From: Lelliottia nimipressuralis
GTDB taxonomy: Bacteria; Pseudomonadota; Gammaproteobacteria; Enterobacterales; Enterobacteriaceae
Reading direction: 5' to 3'
Assembly (NCBI RefSeq): GCF_004115925.1
Contig: NZ_SDDX01000034.1
Location: 1 to 53,241, forward strand
Length of the DNA stretch: 53,241 nucleotides
Part shown: in pieces, positions 18,206-26,893 of the stretch
How the letters are laid out: each line of letters opens with the position of its first letter
Position numbering within the stretch: position 1 is the first letter of the stretch
Translations under genes and position numbers: made by a program
Notes under the pieces: generated by a model
Seen by the model: only the letters and a program-made list of their open reading frames with translations
Database searches by the model: none
Told to the model about the DNA's origin: nothing

Positions 18206-18256
18206 CGGGATAATCCGTTACAAAAAAGTAAATTCATTTTACCCGATTACACCTTC

Positions 18257-18724
18257 TCAACCCACCATATAAGTGGCGGTTGCGCTGGCGATGTAAACCT
18301 GCTCTTCGTTATGCAATTCGACGCGAGCGACGGCGACCTTATTGCCTGCGCGCAGCAGACTGCTGGTGGCGGTAAAACGGTTCCCGCGGCCTGGCCGTAA
18401 ATAATCTACGCGTAAATCAATGGTGCCCATCCTGGATAAGCGCTGACGCAGTTCATCTTCGTTGATGGTGTCATGGCGCGCCAGCGTGCTGCCCACGCAG
18501 ACCAGCCCGGCGGCAACATCCAGCGCGGAGGCGATCACTCCGCCGTGCAAAATGCTTTGCGCCCAGTTTCCCACCATCATCGGCTGATTGTTAAAGCTGA
18601 GCTGAGCGAATCCCTTCTCGTAACGTTCAAGCTCCAGCCCCAGCGCGCGGTTAAAGGGCATGTGATAGACAAAAATCTCTCCCACCAGTTTCAGAGCTTC
18701 TTCAGCGGTAAGCGTGGCTGACAT
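18257..18724 (-). CDS. yigI: YigI, hot-dog fold acyl-CoA thioesterase
   Basis: 155 residues as in E. coli. PaaI-like thioesterase of the hot-dog fold; the block [12 protein letters not shown] carries the active-site region and [13 protein letters not shown] is typical. E. coli YigI hydrolyses medium- and long-chain acyl-CoAs. ATG at 18724 (MSATLTAEE) is used; an ATG at 18736 abuts the AAAGG and is unlikely. Confidence 0.93.
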   Translation of the reverse strand: MSATLTAEEALKLVGEIFVYHMPFNRALGLELERYEKGFAQLSFNNQPMMVGNWAQSILHGGVIASALDVAAGLVCVGSTLARHDTINEDELRQRLSRMGTIDLRVDYLRPGRGNRFTATSSLLRAGNKVAVARVELHNEEQVYIASATATYMVG

Positions 18725-18884
18725 GAAAAGTCGCATCCTTTGTTGTTAACAAAATGTTGATTTTATGCTTCAGAGATAAGGAATTCCACTTTCAGAAACG
18801 AAGAGGGGAAGTTAATTGAGAAATAGGTAGAATGTGGCCCACATAACTATTCACATAATTTCATTTTGCAGGAGAACCCCACCG

Positions 18885-19754
18885 ATGCGGACGTATCTGG
18901 GTTGGTTACTGGCGGCGGTTACGCTGCCGCCCACAGCATTTGCGCAGGAAGCGACGCTCAAGGAAGTGCACGATAAGCCCGCCGTTCGCGGCAGCATTAT
19001 TGCCAACATGCTTCAGGAGCACGATAACCCGTTCACGCTCTACCCGTACGACACAAACTATGTGATCTACACCCAGACGAGCGATCTCAACAAAGAAGCG
19101 ATCAGCTCCTATAACTGGTCTGATAATGCGCGTAAAGACGAAGTGAAGTTCCAGCTCAGCCTGGCCTTCCCGTTCTGGCGCGGCATTCTGGGGCCGAACT
19201 CGGTTCTGGGCGGCTCATATACCCAGAAATCCTGGTGGCAGCTCTCCAATAGCGGCGAATCTTCTCCGTTCCGCGAAACCAACTATGAGCCGCAGCTGTT
19301 CCTCGGTTTTGCGACCGACGACGAATTTGCCGGCTGGACGCTGCGCGATGTGGAGTTTGGCTATAACCACGACTCTAACGGCCGATCCGATCCGACCTCG
19401 CGTAGCTGGAACCGCCTCTATACCCGTCTGATGGCGGAAAACGGCAACTGGATGGTGGAAGTGAAGCCGTGGTATGTGATTGGCGATACGGACGACAACC
19501 CGGATATCACCAAATACATGGGCTACTATCAGCTGAAGATTGGCTATCAGCTGGGCGACGCGGTGCTGAGCGCCAAAGGTCAGTACAACTGGAACACCGG
19601 CTACGGCGGCGCAGAGCTGGGCCTGAGCTATCCGATGACCAAACATGTACGCATCTATACTCAGGTGTACAGCGGTTACGGCGAGTCGCTGATCGACTAC
19701 AACTTCAATCAGACCCGCGTCGGCGTGGGCGTGATGCTTAACGATCTTTTCTAG
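18885..19754 (+). CDS. pldA: Outer-membrane phospholipase A (OMPLA)
   Basis: 289-residue precursor with a Sec signal peptide cleaved after Ala20 (AFA-QEA). A 12-strand outer-membrane barrel that dimerises with calcium and degrades surface phospholipid when lipid asymmetry is lost. The catalytic triad is intact at His162, Ser164 and Asn176 (YNHDSNGRSDP...SWNR), with the C-terminal Phe of a beta-barrel. ATG at 18885 sits behind AGGAGA; earlier in-frame codons have no ribosome site. Confidence 0.97.
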   Translation: MRTYLGWLLAAVTLPPTAFAQEATLKEVHDKPAVRGSIIANMLQEHDNPFTLYPYDTNYVIYTQTSDLNKEAISSYNWSDNARKDEVKFQLSLAFPFWRGILGPNSVLGGSYTQKSWWQLSNSGESSPFRETNYEPQLFLGFATDDEFAGWTLRDVEFGYNHDSNGRSDPTSRSWNRLYTRLMAENGNWMVEVKPWYVIGDTDDNPDITKYMGYYQLKIGYQLGDAVLSAKGQYNWNTGYGGAELGLSYPMTKHVRIYTQVYSGYGESLIDYNFNQTRVGVGVMLNDLF

Positions 19755-19796
19755 CCTGCTAGAATGTTTTTGCGTTAAACGTTGAAGTTTCTCTCT

Positions 19797-19823
19797 CAGG
19801 CGCTGAAAATAGCGCCTGTTTTG
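19797..19823 (+). terminator. Terminator of pldA inside the recQ leader
   Basis: CAGGCGCT (19797-19804) and AGCGCCTG (19811-19818) enclose a six-base loop and are followed by TTTTG. It ends just 22 bases before the recQ GTG, so recQ either has its own promoter downstream of pldA or depends on readthrough. Confidence 0.75.
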
Positions 19824-19844
19824 TATCTGGCAAATGGGGTTAAC

Positions 19845-21674
19845 GTGGCGCAGGCGGAAGTAATGAATCAGGAATCGCTGGCTAAACAGGTTTTGCATGA
19901 AACCTTTGGCTACCAGCAATTCCGCCCTGGCCAGGAAACCATCATTGAAACCGTGCTGGAAGGCCGCGACTGTCTGGTAGTGATGCCGACAGGCGGCGGC
20001 AAATCCCTGTGCTATCAGGTTCCCGCGCTGGTGCTGGATGGTCTTACGGTGGTGGTTTCACCGCTCATTTCCCTGATGAAAGACCAGGTGGATCAGCTGC
20101 TGGCGAACGGCGTTGCCGCTGCCTGTATCAACTCCACTCAGACTCGTGAACAGCAGCAGGAAGTGATGGCCGGATGCCGTACCGGGCAGATTCGCCTGCT
20201 GTACATCGCCCCGGAACGTCTGATGCTGGACAACTTCCTCGAACATTTGGCGCACTGGAACCCGGTGCTGCTGGCGGTCGACGAAGCGCACTGTATCTCC
20301 CAGTGGGGTCACGATTTCCGCCCGGAATACGCCGCGCTCGGCCAGCTCCGCCAGCGTTTCCCGGCGCTGCCGTTTATGGCGCTCACCGCCACGGCGGATG
20401 ACACCACACGTCTGGACATCGTGCGCCTGCTCGGGCTTAACGATCCCTTTATTCAGGTCAGCAGCTTCGACCGCCCCAACATCCGCTACATGCTGATGGA
20501 AAAATTCAAGCCGACGGACCAGCTTCTGCGCTACGTGCAGGAGCAGCGCGGCAAATCCGGCATTATTTACTGCAACAGCCGCGCGAAAGTGGAAGACACC
20601 GCCGCGCGTCTGCAAAACCGTGGCTTTAGCGCTGCGGCCTATCATGCCGGTTTAGAAAACCATATCCGCGCCGACGTGCAGGAAAAATTCCAGCGTGATG
20701 ACCTGCAAATCGTGGTCGCGACCGTGGCGTTCGGGATGGGGATCAACAAACCGAACGTGCGCTTTGTGGTGCATTTCGACATCCCGCGCAATATCGAATC
20801 CTACTATCAGGAGACGGGCCGCGCCGGGCGTGATGGTCTGCCTGCCGAAGCGATGCTGTTTTACGATCCGGCGGATATGGCGTGGCTGCGCCGCTGCCTG
20901 GAAGAAAAACCGCAGGGGCAGCTGCTGGATATCGAACGTCATAAGCTCAACGCGATGGGCGCGTTTGCTGAAGCGCAAACCTGCCGTCGACTGGTCTTGC
21001 TTAACTACTTTGGTGAGGGGCGCCAGGAGCCGTGCGGTAACTGCGATATTTGTCTCGACCCGCCAAAGCAGTACGATGGGCTGATGGACGCGCGTAAGGC
21101 GCTCTCAACCATTTACCGCGTGAATCAGCGCTTTGGTATGGGTTACGTGGTGGAAGTGCTGCGCGGGGCAAATAATCAGCGTATCCGCGAGATGGGCCAC
21201 GATAAGCTGCCGGTTTATGGCATTGGCCGCGAACAGAGCCACGAACACTGGGTGAGTATTATTCGTCAGCTGATTCACCTCGGTTTCGCCACGCAAAATA
21301 TCGCCCAGCACTCCGCGCTTCAGCTCACGGAAGCGGCGCGTCCGGTGCTGCGCGGTGAGTTAGCGCTGCAGCTTGCGGTTCCACGCGTCGTCGCCCTGAA
21401 ACCGCGCGTGATGCAGAAATCCTACGGCGGCAACTACGATCGCAAGCTGTTTGCCAAACTGCGCAAGCTGCGTAAGGCGATTGCCGACGAAGAAAACATC
21501 CCGCCGTATGTGGTGTTCAACGATGCGACACTGATCGAAATGGCCGAGCAGATGCCGCTCAGCGCCGGTGAAATGCTGAGCGTCAACGGCGTTGGTACGC
21601 GCAAACTCGAGCGCTTTGGCAAAGAATTTATGGCGCTCATTCGTTCCCATGCTGATGGTGACGATGAGGAGTAG
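19845..21674 (+). CDS. recQ: RecQ DNA helicase
   Basis: 609 residues, exactly E. coli length, using a GTG start (MAQAEVMNQES). SF2 3'-5' helicase of the RecF pathway. Walker A TGGGKS, DEAH box, QETGRAGRDG motif VI, a zinc-binding cysteine set (C...CGNCDIC), winged helix, and a C-terminal HRDC domain. The upstream ATG at 19782 would read through the pldA terminator and is rejected. Confidence 0.97.
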   Translation: MAQAEVMNQESLAKQVLHETFGYQQFRPGQETIIETVLEGRDCLVVMPTGGGKSLCYQVPALVLDGLTVVVSPLISLMKDQVDQLLANGVAAACINSTQTREQQQEVMAGCRTGQIRLLYIAPERLMLDNFLEHLAHWNPVLLAVDEAHCISQWGHDFRPEYAALGQLRQRFPALPFMALTATADDTTRLDIVRLLGLNDPFIQVSSFDRPNIRYMLMEKFKPTDQLLRYVQEQRGKSGIIYCNSRAKVEDTAARLQNRGFSAAAYHAGLENHIRADVQEKFQRDDLQIVVATVAFGMGINKPNVRFVVHFDIPRNIESYYQETGRAGRDGLPAEAMLFYDPADMAWLRRCLEEKPQGQLLDIERHKLNAMGAFAEAQTCRRLVLLNYFGEGRQEPCGNCDICLDPPKQYDGLMDARKALSTIYRVNQRFGMGYVVEVLRGANNQRIREMGHDKLPVYGIGREQSHEHWVSIIRQLIHLGFATQNIAQHSALQLTEAARPVLRGELALQLAVPRVVALKPRVMQKSYGGNYDRKLFAKLRKLRKAIADEENIPPYVVFNDATLIEMAEQMPLSAGEMLSVNGVGTRKLERFGKEFMALIRSHADGDDEE

Positions 21675-21735
21675 TCAGTCCGGCTAAAAAGTGCCAGGAT
21701 GGTGACTCACTGAATTATTTTCCCGCGAGTTAATT

Positions 21736-22356
21736 ATGTTAATGCTATTCCTCACTGTGGCGTTGGTGCACATCGTTGCGTTGATGAGCCCTGGCCCTGA
21801 CTTTTTCTTCGTTTCGCAGACTGCCGTCAGCCGCTCCCGCAAAGAGGCGATGATGGGCGTGCTTGGTATTACCATGGGTGTCATGGTCTGGGCTGCCGTT
21901 GCGCTGCTTGGCCTGAACCTGATCCTCGCGAAAATGGCCTGGCTGCATAATATCATCATGGTCGGCGGTGGCTTGTATCTTTGCTGGATGGGCTACCAGA
22001 TGCTGCGCGGTGCGCTGAAGAAAGAAGAGAGCGTAGCCGCTGAACCTAACGTTGAGCTGGCGACCGGTGGACGCAGTTTCGTGCGTGGCTTACTGACCAA
22101 CCTTGCAAACCCAAAAGCGATTATCTACTTCGGTTCGGTGTTTTCCCTGTTCGTCGGTGACGACGTCGGCGCGGGCGCGCGCTGGGGCATTTTCCTGCTG
22201 ATCGTCGTCGAAACCTTCGCGTGGTTTACCGTGGTAGCGAGCCTGTTCGCCTTACCGTCCATGCGCCGTGGCTATCAGCGACTGGCGAAGTGGATCGACG
22301 GCTTTGCGGGTGCGCTCTTCGCAGGGTTTGGGATTCACCTGATTATCTCCCGATAA
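21736..22356 (+). CDS. rhtC: Threonine efflux protein RhtC
   Basis: 206 residues, same as E. coli. LysE/RhtB family exporter with about six membrane helices, the family motif SPGPDFFFV near the N-terminus and the NLANPKAIIYF block in the middle. Exports L-threonine. Its mRNA ends at a shared REP hairpin facing rhtB. Confidence 0.96.
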   Translation: MLMLFLTVALVHIVALMSPGPDFFFVSQTAVSRSRKEAMMGVLGITMGVMVWAAVALLGLNLILAKMAWLHNIIMVGGGLYLCWMGYQMLRGALKKEESVAAEPNVELATGGRSFVRGLLTNLANPKAIIYFGSVFSLFVGDDVGAGARWGIFLLIVVETFAWFTVVASLFALPSMRRGYQRLAKWIDGFAGALFAGFGIHLIISR

Positions 22357-22366
22357 TATCCTGAAT

Positions 22367-22397
22367 GCCGGATGCGGTGCTTGCACCGCCATCCGGC
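22367..22397. terminator. REP-type hairpin between convergent rhtC and rhtB
   Basis: GCCGGATG (22367-22374) pairs with CATCCGGC (22390-22397), with an inner stem GGTGC/GCACC, followed by TTTT on the plus strand. A single REP unit that probably ends rhtC transcription and shields both 3' ends. Confidence 0.75.
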
Positions 22398-22406
22398 TTT
22401 TCCCGG

Positions 22407-23027
22407 CTAAGCATGCCTCGCCGACGCCAGCAACGCACCCACCAGCATAAACAACGACCCGAACACTTTGTTCAGCGCCTTCATCTGTTTCGGCCCTTTG
22501 ATCCACGCGGCAATTCGTTGCGCCAGGGTCGCGTAACCAATCATCACAATGATATCGACGATAATGGTGGTGGCGCCGAGCACCACATACTGCATCACCT
22601 GTGGCTGATGCGGGACAATAAACTGCGGAAAGAGGGCGGCAAGAAAGACGATGCTTTTCGGGTTGGTCAGGTTCACAAATACCGCGCGTTTAAACAGGCG
22701 GCCGCGCGTCTGGGTATGGGCGAGGGTATTCAGGTCAATCGAGCCTGCCGCGCGCCATTGCTGGATGCCCAGCCAGATCAGATAGGCCGCGCCCGCCCAT
22801 TTGAGCACTTCAAACGCTAGCACTGAACGCGAGAACAGCGTCCCAAGACCAATCCCCACCAGCACGATATGAATACCCAGCCCGGTCTGCAGGCCGGCAA
22901 TGGACGCGACCGCGCCGCGATAGCCGTGGTTAATGGACGTGGTCATGGTATTGATCGCGCCAGAGCCAGGGGAAAGGCTCAGGATGATGGATGTCAGCAG
23001 GTAAGCGAACCACCACTCGAAGGTCAT
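22407..23027 (-). CDS. rhtB: Homoserine/homoserine lactone efflux protein RhtB
   Basis: 206 residues, LysE/RhtB family and a paralogue of the adjacent rhtC. Contains [12 protein letters not shown] in place of SPGPD and the block [10 protein letters not shown]. Exports homoserine and its lactone, so the rhtC/rhtB pair relieves amino-acid overload of the threonine pathway. Divergent from pldB. Confidence 0.96.
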   Translation of the reverse strand: MTFEWWFAYLLTSIILSLSPGSGAINTMTTSINHGYRGAVASIAGLQTGLGIHIVLVGIGLGTLFSRSVLAFEVLKWAGAAYLIWLGIQQWRAAGSIDLNTLAHTQTRGRLFKRAVFVNLTNPKSIVFLAALFPQFIVPHQPQVMQYVVLGATTIIVDIIVMIGYATLAQRIAAWIKGPKQMKALNKVFGSLFMLVGALLASARHA

Positions 23028-23136
23028 TTGAAACTCCCGAATCGTCTATTTTTATGCCACAATACGCTATTGTCGCGTCATTGTGTGACGCAACCAGAAA
23101 AAACGATATTCCTTGGCTTACAGGGGTGGAAACCCG

Positions 23137-24129
23137 ATGTTTCAGCAGAAAAAGGACTGGGAAACACGCGAGAACGCATTTGCTGCTTTCTCCATGGGGC
23201 CGCTGACCGATTTCTGGCGTCAGCGCGAAGAAGCCGAAATCACAGGCGTGGACAATGTTCCGGTGCGCTTTGTTCGTTTTCGGAATGTCAAAAACGACCG
23301 CGTGATCGTGGTTTGCCCCGGTCGTATCGAAAGTTACGTTAAATACGCTGAACTGGCCTACGACCTTTTCCATCTTGGGTTTGATGTACTGATTATCGAC
23401 CATCGTGGGCAAGGGCGCTCCGGTCGGTTGTTATCCGACTCGCATCGCGGGCATGTGGTGAATTTCAGCGATTATGTCGACGATCTCGCCGCGTTCTGGG
23501 AGCAGGAAGTGCAGCCGGGTCCGTGGCGCAAGCGCTATATCCTGGCACACTCCATGGGCGGGGCGATTGCGACGCTCTTTTTACAGCGTCATCCGCATCA
23601 GTGCGATGCCATCGCGCTCACCGCGCCGATGTTTGGCATCGTGATGCGCTTTCCGGACTGGATGGTGCGCCATATTCTCGACTGGGCTGAGGGCCATCAG
23701 CGCATTCGTGAAGGCTACGCGATCGGGACCGGTCGCTGGCGCGCCCTGCCGTTTGCCGTGAACGTGCTAACGCACAGCCGCCAGCGGTATCGGCGTAACC
23801 TGCGTTTCTACGCTGATGAGCCGCGCCTGCGCGTCGGTGGACCAACGTACCACTGGGTGCGTGAAGGTATCCGCGCGGGGGAGTCTGCGCTGGCCGGTGC
23901 GGGTAAAGATGCCACGCCAACGTTACTGATTCAGGCAGAAGAAGAGCGTGTGGTGGATAACCGCATGCACGACCGTTTTTGCGAATTGCGCGCCGCCGCC
24001 GGGCACCCCTGTGAAGGGGAGAAACCGTTGGTCATAAAGGGCGCGTACCATGAGATCCTTTTTGAAAAGGACACCATGCGCTCAGTCGCGCTCAACGCTA
24101 TCGTCGAGTTTTTCGACAGGCATAACTGA
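23137..24129 (+). CDS. pldB: Lysophospholipase L2
   Basis: 330 residues of the alpha/beta hydrolase fold. Nucleophile elbow AHSMGG; RGQGRSG is the oxyanion-region loop, and KGAYHEILFE carries the catalytic His. Cytoplasmic-face enzyme that removes acyl chains from lysophospholipids. ATG at 23137 (MFQQKKDWETRENAF) matches E. coli. The C-terminus stops at FFDRHN, about ten residues shorter than the E. coli protein as I remember it. Followed 25 bp later by yigL; in Salmonella the pair is a dicistron that SgrS acts on. Confidence 0.95.
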   Translation: MFQQKKDWETRENAFAAFSMGPLTDFWRQREEAEITGVDNVPVRFVRFRNVKNDRVIVVCPGRIESYVKYAELAYDLFHLGFDVLIIDHRGQGRSGRLLSDSHRGHVVNFSDYVDDLAAFWEQEVQPGPWRKRYILAHSMGGAIATLFLQRHPHQCDAIALTAPMFGIVMRFPDWMVRHILDWAEGHQRIREGYAIGTGRWRALPFAVNVLTHSRQRYRRNLRFYADEPRLRVGGPTYHWVREGIRAGESALAGAGKDATPTLLIQAEEERVVDNRMHDRFCELRAAAGHPCEGEKPLVIKGAYHEILFEKDTMRSVALNAIVEFFDRHN

Positions 24130-24154
24130 TTTCCTATTGAGGTTAAATTTTCCT

Positions 24155-24955
24155 ATGTACCAGGTTGTCGCATCTGATTTAGATGGCACGCTGCTTTCTC
24201 CCGACCACACCTTGTCGCCTTACGCGAAAGAAACCTTAAAACTCCTGACAGCCCGTGGCGTGAACTTCGTCTTCGCAACAGGCCGCCACCACGTGGACGT
24301 GGGGCAGATCCGCGATAATCTGGACATCAAAGCGTACATGATCACCTCCAACGGTGCGCGCGTACACGACACCGACGGCAATCTGATCTTCACCCATAAC
24401 CTCGATCGCGATATCGCCGCCGACCTGTTTGGCGTGGTGCATAGCAACCCGTCAATCGTCACCAACGTTTACCGCAACGACGACTGGTTTATGAACCGTC
24501 ATCGTCCGGATGAAATGCGTTTCTTCAAGGAAGCAGTTTTCAACTACACCCTGTACGAGCCGGGTCTGCTGGAGCCTGAAGGGATCAGCAAAGTATTCTT
24601 CACCTGCGAAAGCCACGAAGAGCTGCTGCCGCTGGAGCAGGCCATTAACGCGCGCTGGGGCGACCGGGTGAACGTCAGCTTCTCAACGTTGACCTGTCTG
24701 GAAGTGATGGCGGGCGGCGTATCGAAAGGTCACGCGCTGGAAGCGGTGGCAAAACGCATGGGCTACGAGCTGAAAGATTGCATCGCCTTTGGCGACGGCA
24801 TGAACGACGCTGAAATGCTGTCGATGGCCGGGAAAGGCTGCATTATGGAAAACGCGCACCAGCGTCTGAAAGATCTGCACCCGGAGCTGGAAGTGATTGG
24901 CACCAACACCGATAACGCCGTGCCGAACTACCTGCGCAAACTGTTCCTTGAGTAA
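24155..24955 (+). CDS. yigL: YigL, HAD-IIB sugar/pyridoxal phosphatase
   Basis: 266 residues as in E. coli, Cof-type HAD. Motif I DLDGTLL; ATGRHH and GDGMNDAEM are motifs II and IV; the cap domain lies between. Dephosphorylates pyridoxal phosphate and sugar phosphates, and helps clear accumulated glucose-6-phosphate in sugar-phosphate stress; in Salmonella SgrS RNA stabilises a pldB-yigL mRNA to raise YigL. The usual MGNA/MGSA near the end reads MENA here, a small deviation. ATG at 24155 (MYQVVASDL) chosen; a frame open from 24050 overlaps pldB and is not used. Confidence 0.96.
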   Translation: MYQVVASDLDGTLLSPDHTLSPYAKETLKLLTARGVNFVFATGRHHVDVGQIRDNLDIKAYMITSNGARVHDTDGNLIFTHNLDRDIAADLFGVVHSNPSIVTNVYRNDDWFMNRHRPDEMRFFKEAVFNYTLYEPGLLEPEGISKVFFTCESHEELLPLEQAINARWGDRVNVSFSTLTCLEVMAGGVSKGHALEAVAKRMGYELKDCIAFGDGMNDAEMLSMAGKGCIMENAHQRLKDLHPELEVIGTNTDNAVPNYLRKLFLE

Positions 24956-25037
24956 TCTTCATTTGATTATTTATTGCTCAGTTGTCAACTGAAGAGTTCG
25001 CTACAATGCACGTCCTTCTTTCTGAGAGACATGCATT

Positions 25038-25937
25038 GTGGCGCTACTCATTATCACCACTATCCTGTGGGCCTTCTCGTTCAGCCTGATCGGTGAATAT
25101 CTTGCCGGACACGTCGACAGCTACTTCTCTGTGCTGATGCGCGTTGGGCTGGCTGCACTGGTGTTTCTGCCGTTCCTGCGCCTGCGCGGACAGACGCTCA
25201 AAACCATTCTGCTGTACATGCTGGTGGGCGCAATGCAGCTCGGCATCATGTATCTGTTCAGTTTCCGCGCCTATGTCTATCTGTCGGTATCGGAATTCCT
25301 GCTGTTCACGGTGCTGACGCCGCTCTACATCACGCTGATTTATGACCTGCTGAGCAAACGCCGTCTGCGCTGGGGCTACGTCCTGAGCGCGTTGCTGGCG
25401 GTGGCCGGTGCGGCAATTATTCGCTACGACAAAGTGAGCGATCACTTCTGGACCGGGCTGATGTTTGTCCAGCTCGCTAACATCAGCTTTGCGATTGGCA
25501 TGGTGGGTTACAAACGCCTGATGGAGATCCACCCGATGCCGCAGCACAACGCGTTCGCCTGGTTTTATATGGGGGCGTTCATCGTGGCGGTGGTGGCGTG
25601 GTTTATGCTGGGCAATCCGCAAAAATTGCCGACCACCACACTGCAATGGAGCGTGCTGATCTGGCTTGGGGTAGTCGCTTCAGGGCTGGGGTACTTTATG
25701 TGGAACTACGGAGCCACGCAGGTGGATGCCGGGACGCTGGGCATCATGAACAACGTTCACGTGCCTGCGGGGCTGCTGGTGAACCTGGCAATCTGGCAGG
25801 AACAACCCCACTGGCCGAGCTTTATTATTGGGGGAACGGTGATTCTGGCTTCCCTGTGGGTACATCGCCATTGGGTCGCTCCGCGCTCCGAACAAACGGC
25901 AGATGGTCGCAAGCGTGGTTCCGCGCTGAGCGAATAA
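25038..25937 (+). CDS. yigM: YigM, EamA-family biotin transporter
   Basis: 299 residues, same length as E. coli, with about ten membrane helices. Start is GTG ([16 protein letters not shown]). E. coli YigM is the high-affinity biotin uptake protein. The 3' end overlaps the antiparallel metR by 113 bp; the ends of both proteins (RGSALSE and the metR tail) are conserved with E. coli, so the overlap is ancestral. Confidence 0.95.
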   Translation: MALLIITTILWAFSFSLIGEYLAGHVDSYFSVLMRVGLAALVFLPFLRLRGQTLKTILLYMLVGAMQLGIMYLFSFRAYVYLSVSEFLLFTVLTPLYITLIYDLLSKRRLRWGYVLSALLAVAGAAIIRYDKVSDHFWTGLMFVQLANISFAIGMVGYKRLMEIHPMPQHNAFAWFYMGAFIVAVVAWFMLGNPQKLPTTTLQWSVLIWLGVVASGLGYFMWNYGATQVDAGTLGIMNNVHVPAGLLVNLAIWQEQPHWPSFIIGGTVILASLWVHRHWVAPRSEQTADGRKRGSALSE

Positions 25938-26778
25938 ACGCCTCCGTGACCGGCTGACGCTGCTCGCCATCGCGCACGGCAGCGTACAGTCGGCTCCACA
26001 ATCCCTCACCCAGGGTTTTGGTTACTACCAGGCCCTGACGTTCAAAGCTCTCCACTACCCAGTGCGGCAGCGCCGCGATCCCCATTTTAGCCGCCACCAT
26101 CTGAATCAGCAGCAGGGTGTTATCGACACTTTTCAGGTTCGGGTTGATGCCTGCCGGTTGCAGGAAATGGCGCCAGATATCCAGACGACTGCGCTGCACC
26201 GGATAGATCATCAACGTTTCGGTCGCCAGATCTTCCGGCGTAACGCGCGTTTTCACCGCCAGCGGATGGTCAGGTGCCAGCACCAGGCGCACTTCATAAT
26301 CAAACATCGGCGAATAGTGCAGACCGCTGCGCGGCAGAATATCGGAAGTCAGCACCAGATCCAGCTCGCCCTGCTGGAGAGACGGCTGCGGGTCAAAGGT
26401 CACGCCCGATTTAAAGTCCATCTCTACCTGCGGCCAGTTCTGACGGAAATTCTCAAGCGCGGGCGTCAGCCACTGAATACAGCTATGACATTCAATTGCG
26501 ATGCGCAGCCGTGTCTGCTGCGGCTCATTGCAGGATTGCAGGGCGCTGGCGATTTGCGGCAGCACCTGATTTGCCAGCTGCAGCAAAATCTCGCCCTGCG
26601 GCGTAAAGCGCAGCGGCTGGCTCTTACGCACGAACAGACGAAAGCCAAGGCGTTGTTCCAGATCGCTGAACTGGTGGGACAGGGCGGATTGTGTTTGATG
26701 CAGCGTGGCCGCAGCCGCTGCGAGCGAACCGCAGTTCCGCAACGCTTGTAGCGTTTTCAGGTGTTTTATCTCGATCAT
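25825..26778 (-). CDS. metR: MetR, LysR-type activator of methionine genes
   Basis: 317 residues, E. coli length. N-terminal LysR helix-turn-helix (residues about 1-60, [17 protein letters not shown]) and a C-terminal homocysteine-sensing domain. Activates metE and other genes, and represses itself. Divergent from metE over a 115-bp region with MetJ boxes. Tail overlaps yigM. Confidence 0.97.
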   Translation of the reverse strand: MIEIKHLKTLQALRNCGSLAAAAATLHQTQSALSHQFSDLEQRLGFRLFVRKSQPLRFTPQGEILLQLANQVLPQIASALQSCNEPQQTRLRIAIECHSCIQWLTPALENFRQNWPQVEMDFKSGVTFDPQPSLQQGELDLVLTSDILPRSGLHYSPMFDYEVRLVLAPDHPLAVKTRVTPEDLATETLMIYPVQRSRLDIWRHFLQPAGINPNLKSVDNTLLLIQMVAAKMGIAALPHWVVESFERQGLVVTKTLGEGLWSRLYAAVRDGEQRQPVTEAFIRSARNHACDHLPFVRSAERPNGDVPTGKPESPFPQ

Positions 26779-26841
26779 GAAAGTCCTTCACTTCGCCATG
26801 AACAATTTGCGCTTGTGGATCATACAGTACATTCACATTAT

Positions 26842-26865
26842 GGATGTGTAAACATCTGGATGGCT
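26842..26865. promoter_or_regulatory. Array of MetJ met boxes between metR and metE
   Basis: Three adjacent 8-mers GGATGTGT, AAACATCT and GGATGGCT match the met-box consensus AGACGTCT at 5, 6 and 5 of 8 positions. MetJ with S-adenosylmethionine binds such tandem boxes and represses metE and metR. The individual boxes are weak, which is normal for this regulon. Confidence 0.6.
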
Positions 26866-26893
26866 AAATAACGAATTCATAAGAGGCAGCGAC

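Noticed and set aside
24050..24154. N-terminal extension of yigL overlapping pldB
   Set aside because: The conserved HAD protein starts at 24155 (MYQVVASDL); the extension is the pldB 3' end read in another frame.
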